A stretch of DNA of 64,000 bases from Oscheius sp. JU75 (lineage: Eukaryota > Nematoda > Chromadorea > Rhabditida > Rhabditidae). The translations under genes and the position numbers were made by a program. Every line of letters starts with the position of its first letter. Position 1 is the first letter of the stretch. Shown here piece after piece: positions 1 through 14,604 of this stretch. The stretch is taken from assembly GCA_037178855.1 (NCBI GenBank), contig JASJZC010000001.1, positions 5,022,001 to 5,086,000 of the forward strand. The letters run 5' to 3'. The notes under the pieces were generated by a model. It saw only the letters and a list, made by a program, of their open reading frames with translations, searched no databases and had not been told where the DNA came from.

Positions 1-334
1 CGACATGTCTTTGCAGTCATATGATATGTGGCCAGGTGTGTGTAAACTATAAGGAAACGAGGATGACTATGCACTGGGAGGTCTTCTTCCAGTCTGTTCT
101 CAGATCATAAACTGAGGAAATGATCCGTTTCCCAGTTCTTTATTGCCCAATTAACACAATTTCAGAGGGTTCTCCGCGTTGTGTTGGAAGGAGTCGGCAT
201 TTCTTCGGTAGCAGCTCCTCATTTCGCCCTCCGTCTTCTCACCAGTTTTTCTCCCTCCTCCTCAAGTAAGTCTGATAATTAGTCCCTAACTCTATTATAT
301 TCCCCAAAGTTCGGAGCAGAAATAAAAACCCAAT

Positions 335-3620
<3,286 letters not shown>

Positions 3621-4445
3621 TTAGTCTTTTCCTTGTCCTCTGATGATCCTTTAACGGGTTTCCGTAAACACTTATTGTATCGACTAAGCTTTAATTCAAA
3701 AACTCTCGCTCAATAACATGATTTGTCATATATGCTTGTAGTAGACAATGACTGAGAGAGGGTTTAAAGCGGAATGATTTGGTTCACATGATACCGAGCT
3801 CTGAAGTGGTAAAAGAATATTGTAAGTATGATAACGCAAGCGAAATGTAAAATGATAATGGAAGCTGCCACAAAGGGTGAAAGGAATCACAATCAAAATT
3901 AGTTGAACCAAAGTAAAGAGAATAATCAAGAGAGTTTTGAACGCAACAGGAACATCGAGGCGAACGAACAATCTGAGTTCTAGAGAAGGGAGTTACTGCC
4001 GATACCCAGGACGTCCGCGGTTCGACCTGAGGGGATAGAAAATTTTAAAAAAACCTCCTGATTCTCGTGGGACTTGAACTAACGGAGGTCAACCGTGTAG
4101 GCATACAAAAAAAGTAGGTCAACTCACTGTGCAGTGTTTCTCGGCGGTGGTTGTCGTGTAACTTTCGTAAGAAAAGCATCAACACCGTTGTTAACCGCGT
4201 CGGGAGTTGTGAAAACTCGAGAACTCGACAGGTTGGTTACCATTGTCGGTTGGTGAGAGGGATTGGTGAGAGCTTGTGCAATCTTGTGCGTCGGGTTGAC
4301 CAGAGGCCGGCGACCCGAAGAAGAAGATTGTTGGGGAGCTGATGCTCTTGCGAGATGTACAGTGTGTCCAGATATTGCAGAGAGTTCCAACTGAGGGTCT
4401 GTCCCGAATCTGAACAAGTATTCTAGGAATCGTAAGACGTTTCTG
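3621..4445. other. Intergenic stretch, no supported gene
   Basis: This lies between the kinase stop and the zinc-finger gene's stop, so the two genes are convergent. It holds open frames on the minus strand (around 3726-3971 and 4124-4462), but neither shows a recognisable domain. The second could be extra 3' exons of the zinc-finger gene. Nothing else is supported. Confidence 0.4.
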
Positions 4446-6438
4446 TTACCCAGGAACTTCAATCAGCTGGGACGGAGGGGGGACTTCCACACTGAAGGGA
4501 TTTCGAGAAGTCCAGCTAGATCCATGCCTGCTTCGAACAGTGCCTCGATACGACGGGTTTGTAACTGGTGGGAAGCTGAAACTCAAACTAGCATCAATCT
4601 CCTTAAGCCTACATGTTCTGGGACCGCTCTTCTCGACGCGGTTGAGCTACTGATCTTCCGGTTGATCCAGAAAAGTTTGATTGGGGACGGTAGCTAAAAG
4701 TTCAACAGATAAAAAGAGAAAAAGCCTACCTGTTTGATAAATTAGCCTGCGTGATTCCAGCCGTCGTTCGTGCCTGAAAGCTCAGTATTATCTTCTAGTA
4801 AAAGCGACTCACTTTTTTGGCCGAAGTCTCCTCCGATTCGGTGCCACACCTCTTCTGCTGGGGTTCTGACTGCTGTCGTCTCTTCTCTGGCGGCGAGGAC
4901 CGCTCAAATCGCTATATGTATCTGGTAGAAAATTAAAAAGATCTCTTACTGGAAGGGAAGTTTGCACACTGCCCGGAAGCAGTGATGGGTTTCGAGCGGA
5001 AGAAGCCTGTCCGGCCGGTGATCTACTTCGGTTTCTTTGGATCTGGACAGTAGAAGGCGAGGATGCCCGACTTCCGCTCCTTCTCGTGTTCGTACGACTT
5101 GTGCTTGGACTCCTTGATCTGTTACGGCTGTTAGTTCTATTCCGTCCTGTGGCTCTGATACTGGGCGACCTGCATCTCTTCGAAGGCTAAATATGAACCT
5201 CGGCAAGTAATGGAGAACAAAACTCACGTCTACCATTATACCAAGAGAACAGACTAAATTTGGGGCATCATCACTCTTTATGCCGGTATTGGCCCAACGA
5301 TTTACTGGGGTGGATGCCCGCGACTGGGATCGAGTTCGTTCTGGACGATGAGGCACGCCAATTTCATCATTCCACACTTCGTGCAGCACCTCGCTGCGGA
5401 AGACGATGTCCGTGTTCGATTGATCTTCAGGAGACGAAGGCGGACCTTCAGAAGTGAGGCTTTGAGGTAGCGAGTCCGATTGTCCCCTCAAACCCGATCT
5501 CGGGGCTGTACGAGCCGGGGAAATATCCCGATTTCTTCTATCCGCACGGTCTTCAAGATTTTGCTCCCGGGAGGAATGTGCTTCTTCTCCATAAATTGGA
5601 GCTCGTGTTAGTGCAGCCTGAAACGAAAATGCTATTAGGCAATACACAGATAGGTCTGACCGGCTGGGGAGGACGGCTTGGTTGAACCCTGACTGCTTGC
5701 GGTTGCTGTCTGGCCTTCGATCTGGATCTTGTCTGGAATCTCAGAGAGTGAGTTTGTTGAAAATGTCTCATAGGCCATGTATAGCCAAAGAAACAAAATG
5801 TTACCTGACGTACACGGGATGGACCAGCAGAGGGAGATTTTGGAGTAGCGGCTTGGTGGTCCCTCTTTAGAAGAGCAGCCTAAAAATGAGATGATACTGA
5901 TCATGACTCTCACTTACTCTCTGGAAATCTTCCAGACTGATGATCCTTAAATCCATGATAAAATCACAGAGCTGACCCAGACAGATTCTTTTTTCCCTGA
6001 CAAGATTGATCCGAGTGGTGGTGAACTGAAAAGACTTCTTTTAAATACGAGTCTTCTAAACTACGCTGTGGCCAGTGTTTCTCTCTACGTGCTTAATTGC
6101 CAGATATGTGGTCGCAAAAGGCTCTTTGCACTTGGCACACCGGTGCGCGAAGGCGAGCTCACTAAAAGTAGGATTATCGCAGCAGTTATCTCTGTCAACT
6201 TACTCTTCTCGGCGGTAGTGGATCTGAGCCACATGCTCGTGGAACTCGAAGTGGTCCATCTCCTCGAACCCGCACTGCTCGCTTCGGCACTGATACATCT
6301 GGAAAAGGGCTCTCTTGTGTTAGATATCTCATCTGATGTAATCTCTATTTTGAAATTTAGCAATCTCTGACCTGACCCAACTTATGTTTAACTCTGCTAA
6401 AGTTTCCAAACTGTGCTCACCTTCGGATTGTACGACAT
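4446..6438 (-). CDS. C2H2 zinc-finger protein with long polar Ser/Arg-rich tail
   Basis: The N-terminus starts 'MSYNPK' (ATG 6438-6436, donor GTGAGC). The second exon, from 6298, has a C2H2 finger ('CRSEQCGFEEMDHFEFHEH', ending HxxxxH). The next exon has another ('CAKCKEPFATTYLAIKHVE'). A helical stretch follows ('REKRICLGQLCDFIMDLR', about 5925-6030). The rest is predicted disordered, rich in S, R, P and T ('NRSRSPAGQASS'), spread over several exons down to a stop at 4446-4448 after 'QLIEVPG'. The protein is probably nuclear and nucleic-acid binding. I do not recognise an orthologue. Splice phases between the tail exons agree, which supports a real gene. The 3' end is uncertain: a possible donor next to the stop could lead to further exons between 4120 and 4340. 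Confidence 0.65.
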
Positions 6439-7156
6439 GACGTCCGTGCGGTCCGGTCACGGAACTGTTGCTGGTGTTGGCTTTCTTCTCTCTCCTTGTT
6501 TTTGATGTGGGTAAAGTTCAAAATTGAATGGGAGCTGCCAGAACTTTAAAGTTTTTCTCTCTCTCTCTCTCTGAAATGTAGATTTTATGAGCGAGAGAAT
6601 AAGTGTGAGTGGAGAGTATAGACTGCTTTCTAGCGAACGACAAAGCTAGTTTGGAAATGGGGAGTTTGGGTTGTTTCATATATGAAAATGAAAAATAATA
6701 ATCCACAGGTTTTCTGATGTTTTCAGGCACACGCCAGAACAGTCAAGAAGAGAACTGCGGCAGTTTATCAGATGGTAGACCATTTTTAACTAATAACAGT
6801 CCAGTTCTGGGGAAAACCGTAATGTGTGAAATGCGAATGAAAAACAGCTATATGATCTCAATGATAAGCTTTATGGCAAAGAGACGTTACGTGAGAGCTA
6901 TGAAGGCGCTCGTTGCCTGCAGAGTGAGTAATGTGCGAGGATAAGCGGTACAGAGCGCCCCCTTTAGTAGTTTTTGGAAGCACTTCTTGATATTAGTGTG
7001 AACATGTTGGCATATTTTCGAAAAAATGGAAAGAGAGCCCTAGACTATATGAGACGACAGGCACTTTATCTGCGTCTCTGTGACTTCGTCTTTCGAATAC
7101 CCACGAATATGGGAAGTCGATAGTTTATTGTAACAGTGATGGAATAACGACGAGTG
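6439..7156. other. Intergenic stretch with (TC)n microsatellite
   Basis: No gene is supported here. A (TC)8 run sits near 6557-6573. The stretch holds the promoter and 5' region of the zinc-finger gene and the 3' flank of the coiled-coil gene, both on the minus strand. Confidence 0.4.
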
Positions 7157-7677
7157 TCATTGAATATAATCATCAAACTGGGCACTATGATTTGTGAGAC
7201 TGGCTGTTTCACAACGAATATCGGCAATTCTCTTCTCAAGCCCTGCATTTTCGTCCATCAGCTTCTTCGCCTTCTCGAGATCGACTCCTTGAAACTTCTG
7301 GCGAATGGCGGCAATTTTGTCGGTCAATTCACGACGTTTGTCGAAAGCAGCTTGAGCTCGTTGTAATTCCTCCTCATTTAGTAAATCTACACCTAATGTT
7401 TGTACAGAAAATAAGAAAACCTCACTTTCAAATCTATCAATAGCTTGGATTCGCTGTTCAAGTAGGCAGCATCAGCGGCATCTGATTCAGCCTTTCGCGT
7501 TTCCTTTTCATTCTTATTTTTTTCGCGAGCTCGAATTACAAAGGTTTATCTTTCGAAACAAAAGAGAAACCAACCCGCATCTGTACTTAAGACTTCCTGT
7601 TTTATGCTCAGATACATCTCAGCTGCTTTTCGTTGCGCTGATACTGTGAGCGACTCGAAGATGGCATCTCGTTCCAT
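7157..7677 (-). CDS. Small coiled-coil protein, possible KBP-5-like kinetochore protein
   Basis: Three predicted exons give about 150 residues: 'MERDAIFESLTVSAQRKAAE' from ATG 7677, a charged middle ('KNEKETRKAESDAADAAY'), and a last exon with heptad-like spacing ('LEKAKKLMDENAGLEKRIAD') ending 'NHSAQFDDYIQ' at a stop at 7157-7159. The second exon needs a weak acceptor ('TTCGAG'). No enzymatic motif is visible; the protein is almost wholly helical and highly charged. It is divergent from NDUFA13 with about 230 bases between the ATGs, so they may share a promoter. From memory, the C. elegans cosmid carrying the orthologues of the adjacent genes also carries kbp-5, a small KNL-1-binding protein, so orthology is a guess from position only. 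Confidence 0.6.
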
Positions 7678-7906
7678 TATTTCACTGAAATTTGATAAGA
7701 AATTATGAGAAAAACACCCAACAAAGTTTTTATGCAGGAGAGTTTGAAAATTCGAACGAGGCGCTAAAATATTTTGCGTATTTTCTATTGCGTACCAGTT
7801 TTCGGTCAGACGTCATATGCCGAGGTTACTGTATTCCACTATGCTTTTTTTGTTCCCCCTACATTTTCCATTCATTTTCTCACCCAACTTTGTTCGTTTA
7901 TAGGGA

Positions 7907-8875
7907 ATGAGCCTTCCTGGAATGGAGCCGCCAGAGTTCAAACAAGATCTACCTCCCAAGGGTGGCTACAGGGACTTCAACTATCGACGAACCTTCCCCA
8001 AACTTGTCTGGCGTCGTGAGTTCCTTTTCTGATACTTGCAAGCTAGTGAGAATTATTAAAACCCCGGTAATAGTTCGGTAGGCGACCTCCTTCTTTCGAA
8101 ATTAGGACGCTTTCACGAATTCTCCCAAAAACGGCGTAATTCACTCTTTTTCAGAGATTGAAATTATGTTTATTGAATTCAACGTGTAAAATAACGAATT
8201 ACGCCAGAAAACTTGGGAGAATTGATGAAAGTGCGCTAAATTCTAAACGAAGGGGACCGCCTACCGAACTATTACCAAAACTCCTCATTCACCCCTAAAC
8301 CAAGTCTTTCAGCTTCCGTTGTTGTTGCCACCGTCTTCGGAGCGTCGGTTTATGGAGCTTTCCAAGCTATAGCTAGCAAAAAGAGAGATATGTACGTTCC
8401 TTTTTCAAATCTGTAAAAAGCAATTTCAGCACCGAAAAGTTCGAAGATGTCGACATCAACAACGCCATGCAGCCCTTCCTAACGGCCGAACGAGACAGAC
8501 AGTGGGTTTTTCTCTTTATTTCAATAATCACTTCATGTTCAGCCGTATAAATACTGAATAAAACGTTTCAGATGGCTGAAACTGATGCGCAAGACCCGGG
8601 ATCTCGAGGACAAAATCATGAAGGACGTGCCCGGCTGGAAGACTGGAACCTGGTACGGAGAGCCCGTCTACTTCACTCTCGGCCAGAAATGGTGGGATCC
8701 CTCCCATCACGAGGTTAGTACAATGTTTTCTCCCCTCTCAACTTGATAGGTGTTCGCCCATTCCGAGCACGGAATCCTCGAGAGAGAGCACCTGTGGCGC
8801 CATCACAGCGAGTACTCGGCCCCTAAATTCTACGACGACTGGATTCCGAAGCCGATTAAAAAGTACCTTTGGTAG
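7907..8875 (+). CDS. NDUFA13: NADH dehydrogenase (complex I) subunit NDUFA13 / GRIM-19
   Basis: Accessory subunit of mitochondrial complex I, inserted in the inner membrane by one N-terminal helix. The start 'MSLPGMEPPEFKQDLPPKGG' matches the family's 'FKQDMPPPGGY' opening, followed by 'YRRTFPK'. A hydrophobic segment comes next ('VVVATVFGASVYGAFQAIA'), then the conserved helical part with 'ITEKFEDVDINNAMQPFL', 'TAERDR' and 'IMKDVPGWKTG'. The predicted protein has about 160 residues, close to the usual 145. The intron after 'PKLVWR' contains a palindromic MITE. The stop follows 'IKKYLW'. Confidence 0.9.
8066..8276. mobile_element. Palindromic MITE, hAT-like
   Basis: A 211-bp inverted repeat begins GGTAATAGTTCGGTAGGC and ends with its complement GCCTACCGAACTATTACC. 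The arms match imperfectly over about 80 bases each around a short centre. It is flanked by near-identical 8-bp direct repeats (AAAACCCC at 8058-8065, AAAACTCC at 8277-8284), the target-duplication length of hAT elements. It has no coding capacity and lies in an NDUFA13 intron. Confidence 0.75.
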
Positions 8876-8981
8876 ACTAAGCGTGTGTCTAGAAATCCGA
8901 TTAAACTAGGGTTTAATTTTTATATGAACATTTACACAAAATCAATAATATATTGACACAAAACTGGTAAAACCGGATTTC

Positions 8982-10425
8982 TTATTGACCCTGCTGCTTC
9001 ATCGAGATCGACATTCCGCCTTTTCCGTCGTCATTGAGCTGAAAGCTGTCTGTCGAGAGGCCGAACGGACGCAAAACCATGTTTCCTAAAATTGAGCATG
9101 GGAAAGTAGAGAAATGAGGGCAGCTACCAAGATCTTTGAGTTTTCCAAGCATTTCCTCCTTCAAATGTTCCGCCTGGGCACGTGCATCAAGATCCAGTCC
9201 CTTTATTTTCTTCTTGTGCATATCGGCCTCCTTCACATCTGGATATTTGCTCTGAAATAAGTTATTCTGTAAGCAAAGAACATTGTGCTTTGTTGGAAAT
9301 GCTTAATTACTGGAAATACCAACACAAACTATTGTTAGAAACTAATAATTTTATAATAACAAATCCATTGAATTCTACTGTTGCCACGAACGACTTGCTC
9401 TCCCAGCAAATGTTGCTACCCGTCCTTCTCTCCATCCATTCTCTGAGCCGGCGCGTATCTGTTGGCAAAAAAGAAAGGACCAAAGGATCTGGAAACACCC
9501 CAAAAATACCAAAAGTCCCAAAATGAACCAGAATCCGGAAATGTTGGCCGACGACATGGCTACTGTCTTTCAAAAGGCCCATCAGACGAGCTATTCTCAC
9601 GTGGACGAGAACGACAAGGACTAGGCGTGTCTCGGCTCGATCACAGGACACTGTCAAGTCTGCGAAATTCCGCTGGATCACATTTTGAAGCTGACGACAA
9701 GAGATGGACGCGTTGAAAGCAAGCAGAACCGATCTGGGATTCATTGCAATACATGCCGAAGCTGACAAAGAGGTGAAGTCCTTTCTTAACTAGATATTTT
9801 GATTTAGGTTCGTCTCTGGGAACTGCGTGAAGATGGCCAAGTCTGGACTAGGCGTAGCTGGCGCAAATACGGATTTTGGGAAGAGACTGGACGATTACGG
9901 TCGCGCGAACTTCCAATGGCGACTGACTCCCGAACCAAGTGCCATCAGACCGATTTCCCCATAAATTTGAACGTGAGGAGATTCGTATTCCTTGAAAACG
10001 GTGAACTAACCAGAAGAGTTTCCAGATCCTCCTTCGCCTCCTGGTACTTCTCCAGCTTTTCCCGAGCCTGTGCTCGTCGGTAGTAAATTTTATCGTTCTC
10101 GTCGCCCTGAAAAACAATTATACTGGAAAAAGGTCCAAAAACCTCGAATGCCTTGGTACAGTGCTCGACGGCCTTCTCGTAGTCAGCCAATCGGATGTAA
10201 CAAGCGGCAATGTTGTTGTGAATAGCCGACCAGACCTTGGGACCGACTTCGAGAGAACAGAAGGTCAGGGCTTCCTGAAACTTCTTGAAAAACCATGAAA
10301 GTGTTCACTTGGTAGGTTTCGATAGCCAGCTGCAGCTCTCCCTTCGCGAAGTGTTCGTTCCCCTTCTTTTTAACATTTTCAGCTTGAGAAACGTCTTGCG
10401 TCGTAATCTCCTCCACCGTGACCAT
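8982..10425 (-). CDS. TTC1: Tetratricopeptide repeat protein 1 (TTC1)
   Basis: TPR co-chaperone-type adaptor. Exons read: start 'MVTVEEITTQDVSQAENVKK', TPR 1 ('GNEHFAKGELQLAIETYQ'), TPR 2 ('NNIAACYIRLADYEKAVEH'), TPR 3 ('YYRRAQAREKLEKYQEAKED'), then after a 759-base intron (9252-10010) 'SKYPDVKEADMHKK' and the C-terminal signature 'KEEMLGKLKDLGNMVLRPFG' followed by 'LSTDSFQLNDDGKGG'. That signature is characteristic of TTC1, which separates this gene from other three-TPR proteins. It is third in a minus-strand run after SPCS1 and LONP1, about 140 bases from the LONP1 stop, so probably an operon member. The unusually large intron holds a plus-strand open frame. The start is the first ATG behind an acceptor-like GGGCAG; a further 5' exon is possible. 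Confidence 0.85.
9523..9765 (+). pseudogene. Nested zinc-ribbon-like reading frame with an in-frame stop
   Basis: This lies antisense inside the 759-base TTC1 intron. The frame starts 'MNQNPEMLADDMATVFQKAH' behind AAAATG and reads 33 codons to a TAG at 9622-9624. The same frame then stays open for 46 more codons with two CxxC pairs ('GHCQVCEIPLDH' and 'IHCNTC') spaced like a zinc ribbon, ending at 9763-9765. Either a short peptide gene followed by chance sequence, or a nested gene broken by the TAG. I could not find a splice that removes the stop. Confidence 0.3.
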
Positions 10426-10566
10426 TCTGATTTCCAACTGCCCAAATACACGTTCGACTCACTAGATAGAGATGGATAGCCAAGATACGGATGAAAAAAA
10501 TCACAATATGAAATATTTATGGTCTCAAAAATCAACAATAAGCTCTATTCGTACTGAAAACTGAAT

Positions 10567-13500
10567 CTAGAAGAGCTCCTTATACAGATCGGAGTAGTGT
10601 GCGACGAAGATGACTTCCACGTCGCCCTTGACAAAATCGGGTAGGTCGTCAAAGTCGCGACGATTCTCAGCGGGCAAAAATATCCTTGTGGCGCCTACAC
10701 GACGAGCCTGAAAACCATAATATAAACGAAAAATTCAAAAAGAACTGACCGCGATAACCTTCTCTTTGACTCCGCCAATTGGAAGAACTTTTCCCGTGAG
10801 AGAAACCTCTCCAGTCATGGCCATGTTCTGTCGAACGGGCTTGTTCAGAGCCAATGAGAGCAGCGATGAGACGAGAGTAACACCGGCTGACGGTCCGTCT
10901 TTCGGCGTCGCTCCTTCTGGCACGTGGATGTGAATATGAGCTTTTTCGAAGAAGTTATTCGTCGCATCCTGCTGGGCCAAAATGGTCTTCGCCACTGTCA
11001 GAGCAGTCTTGACACTTTCCTGAGGATTTTGATTGAATCACAAGAAATAAAAATGAAAAATACCTTCATGACATCGCCCAAATTGCCAGTTACTTCGAGA
11101 CTTCCATCCTTGTCCGTCATATGATCTACGGGTCTTTTCAGAACAGTCTCGATGTAGAGAGCAGAGCCTCCCATCGCCGTCCACGCGAGTCCCATCACAA
11201 CTCCAGGCGGAGTCGACTCGTAAAGACGATCCGACGTGAATTTCGGTTTGCCCACGTATTTCGTGAGATTGTCCTCTGCTACCGTGATCTTTTCTGCTGG
11301 CTCATCGTCCTGTTTTCGACCGGCAATCACGAGGGCAGCTTTGCGGAAGATCTGTGGATCACATTCGAATAGATAAAGTACTGGAACCAACCCGTTCGAT
11401 GTGTTTTTGAAGATTTCTGACTCCGGATTCCCTACAGTACTGTTTGATTAGGGTCGCGATAGCAGGCTCCGTGATTTCCAGCTGCTCTACCTTGATTTCT
11501 CTGAATATCAATACTTTTCTCCGACGTAAAAACACGAATTACGTTTCACTTCTGGCCTGTGGAATGAGATATTTCTCCGCAATGGCAACCTTCTCTTCGG
11601 CCAGATAACCGCTGACATCAATGAGCTCCATTCGATCTTTCAACGGGCCGCTGATCGTGTCAATCACGTTCGCAGTACAGATGAAAAGAACCCTGGGAAA
11701 TGGTTTTAGTAAAGCGAAATAATTGAAGAACAAACTTGGAAAGATCCACCGGAACATCAAGGAAATGATCGTTGAAGTTGATGTTCTGTTCGGGGTCCAA
11801 GAGTTCAAGAAGGGCTCCGGCCGGATCGCCATGATAACTGGCATTTCCCATCTTGTCGACCTCGTCGATGAGAACGAGAGGATTCTCCGTCTTGACCTTC
11901 TTCAGGCACTGGATCATCTTGCCCGGCATGGCTCCGACGTATGTTCTTCGATGACCCTTGATCTCGGCCACGTCCGTCATTCCTCCCACGGAGAAGCGGA
12001 AATATTCTCGGCCCAATGCAGCAGCGATAGATTTGGCGATACTGGTCTTTCCAACTCCGGGCGGCCCGTGCAGACAGAGAATCTTTCCACCGGTTTTCTT
12101 CCTCAAAATGCTGACGGCGATGAATTCCAGAATGCGGTCTTTCACATCTTGCATGCCATAATGTCCACGGTCTAGTTCGAGTTTGGCCTTCTCCAGATCC
12201 CGATTTTCCTCGGAAGTCAAACCCCATGGGATGTTGGTCAGCCAGTCAAGATAGTTTCTAAATTTTCGCGCTTGTATTACAAACAAATAAAAACCTGCCT
12301 GGTGACACTGAATTCGCTGGAATGCGGGTCCAAGAACTGCAACTTCTGCTGTTCCTCCTTGATGACTTTCATGGCGTGCTCGGGCACCTTCAAATCCTTG
12401 ATTCTCGCCTCCATCTTGTCAATGATCGTCGTCTTGTCATCCTTCTCGAGTCCAAGTTCCTTCTTGATAACTTTCAGCTGTTCCTGGAGCAGATACTTCC
12501 GATGTTGATCTTGAACCTTCTTCTCTACATCCTTGTTAATGTCAAATTTGAGCTTGGCGACAGTTTTCTCCTTCTGGACCAGCTCGAGGGCCAAGTCAAG
12601 TCGTTTCTCAACCTATATTAATGTTTTTTAAAATAGAAATATCGCAACCTAACCTTGGTTTCGGTCATCATCTCCTGCAGTTCGGAAGTGTCGGCAGATT
12701 GGACGAGTGTAGCCACGAGATCACAGAGATAGACGGGGTTATCGACGACATTCTGGCTCGGATGAAGAAGCAGACTAATCTGTTGACCGAAGAGCGCATT
12801 GTACTGGACTATGTCTCTGCAAAAGATCTGTACTTTTGTCGTGAAAAGAGTGAAAACCTGATAGTTTGGACAACAGCTTGCATTTTGGCTTTAGTAGTGT
12901 TATCCTTCAGAGGCTGCTCGGCAATGACGTTCTCGGTTCGACCAAGAATCAATCCCGCCTTCTCGGGAATCTTCTTAGCCATCTCCTCCTTCACAATTTC
13001 TGGACCAGCCTCGACAGTCGGAGAGACATTCTTGAACTGGGGAGTTTTCCGGGCCCGTCTCGAATTCACGCTATTTTTCGGTTGTGAAGCAGCGTACTGA
13101 TGGTCCTGTGTCTCGTCCAGTTCCTCCAAAAGACGGATCCTGAAGATTGTAAAAAATAATAAAGCAGGACAGGCCACCTTCGATGAGCACTGAGAACAAG
13201 TTCGAGAACCTTTCCCATGTCGCGCATTTCGATGATTTGGGCAAAAGTGCCGACACTGTGTAGCTGGTTCATCGAGGACACCGCCTCATCCTTGTTTCTA
13301 AACAAGAAATATATGAAATCGATCTAACAGAGGCATACTCGTCATCCTTTTTGACGAAAACACCAACGTAGGGCATCCGGACGTTGTTGACTCGGTTTCT
13401 AATCAATTCCTTCAGTCCCTCGTCTTTTATAATCTGAACTCTTCAGGTTTTTGAACAAACAAAAAAAAAAACTCACGTCGACTTTCTTTATAAATCCGGG

Positions 13501-13890
13501 AAAAAGAGGATATCTGTTGATGGCGATGATGGGTACGTTCGGGTAGTTTTCTGGCACTTCCAGCGGTTTCGGACTGTTCTAAACATTCGATTTTTCGAGA
13601 AAAATGTAGAACTTACATGACTATAGTCACGATCGATGACCACAATAGAATCATCAGCCTCGGGGATATCGGCTGCTGCTCCATCGTCTCCTTTCGAACT
13701 GGAAACGAGGTTAGAACTGTGAGAGAACGTACTTTGAAGAGTAAAATCGAGGAACCTGCACTCCCGGAACTTTCTGGAAGGCCATTGGAACGAATTTGGC
13801 GGTTGAGGTGCTTGGGGACATCGAGGCGGCTCGATGCAGACGTAGACATGTTCGAACTCCTCGACGAAGCATTCTAGATTGGTAACGCAT
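10567..13890 (-). CDS. LONP1: Mitochondrial Lon protease
   Basis: ATP-dependent serine protease of the mitochondrial matrix that degrades damaged proteins. The start is ATG 13890 ('[20 protein letters not shown]'), an arginine-rich presequence about 37 bases behind a GTTTCAG acceptor. The LON N-terminal domain follows (about 13,600 to 12,800), then the coiled region ('[19 protein letters not shown]'), the AAA+ module with Walker A 'GPPGVGKTS' and Walker B 'LIDEVDKMG', and the proteolytic domain with catalytic serine in 'DGPSAGV' and lysine in 'GGVKEKV'. It ends '[12 protein letters not shown]' at a stop at 10567-10569. All catalytic elements are intact. It is the middle gene of the SPCS1-LONP1-TTC1 run. 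Confidence 0.95.
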
Positions 13891-14122
13891 CACACTGGGT
13901 AACAAATAGAGAAGAGATATTGTTCACTGAAACTTACACCCGGAGAACACTGAATTGAACAAGGGAATTTGAAATAAATACATTTATTATCCCCATAAGT
14001 ACAGGAAAACTTCGACCCAATATGATGCGATAATAACAGAGAGACAGTGAAAAAGATAGTTATAGAGCTAAAGATCACATAGCCTTGCATAATTTTGGTA
14101 TTCAATAGGCCTAATCGACGAC

Positions 14123-14604
14123 CTATTTGGTCTTTTTAGTCTCCTTCTTTTCAGTTTCTTTCTTATCCTTGCGCTCCTGCTTCTCCTCGTTGTTCTTCAG
14201 CTTCTTGTTTGCTCCGGCCGGGAGCCACTAAAATATCATTTCATTTTAAAATTAAAAATAAAACTCAAGTAGAACTGCAAAATACTTCTTTGATTCAAGG
14301 AAATAAACCAACCTGGATGGGATTTTTGCGGAAGAGGAACGGCCAAGGAGGAATGACGAGTAGGCTGGCAAAACCCGCGGCGATGAGAACGGTGTAGATG
14401 GCATGACTGAGCTGCTGGGTGTAGAAGCCGATCCCGAAACCGATGAATCCTGCGATGACGAGGATTACCTAAGAGTTGAATGTTGAACTAATTCGGGCAA
14501 AAACAAACTTGGAATGTCCTTTCGGCAGCCTTCTGTCCGGGAAAGTCCATGTGGCTGGAGAGCTTCTGGAACGGCTCGGGCAGCATGGCGATAAACCCAT
14601 CCAT
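14123..14604 (-). CDS. SPCS1: Signal peptidase complex subunit 1
   Basis: Small accessory subunit of the ER signal peptidase complex. It starts 'MDGFIAMLPEPFQKLSSHMD' directly after a CTCTACAG splice site (consistent with trans-splicing), then 'FPGQKAAERTFQV', matching the family's 'DYKGQKLAEQMFQ' opening. Two membrane segments follow ('VILVIAGFIGFGIGFYTQQL' and 'IYTVLIAAGFASLLVIPPWP'), then the family motif 'PWPFLFRKNPIQWLP' and a lysine/glutamate-rich cytosolic tail ending 'ETKKTK'. It is first in the minus-strand run, with its stop about 230 bases before the LONP1 ATG. Confidence 0.9.

Noticed and set aside
3726-3971. Hydrophobic 81-codon minus-strand frame
   Set aside because: Lies in the 3' flank of the kinase gene, with no start context or promoter; composition is explained by A/T-rich DNA.
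4060-4115. tRNA-like 'AGTTCAAGTCCCAC' on the minus strand
   Set aside because: No acceptor stem, D-arm or anticodon arm can be folded.
12621-13100. 159-codon plus-strand frame
   Set aside because: Antisense shadow of LONP1 exons, which show clear conserved motifs on the other strand.
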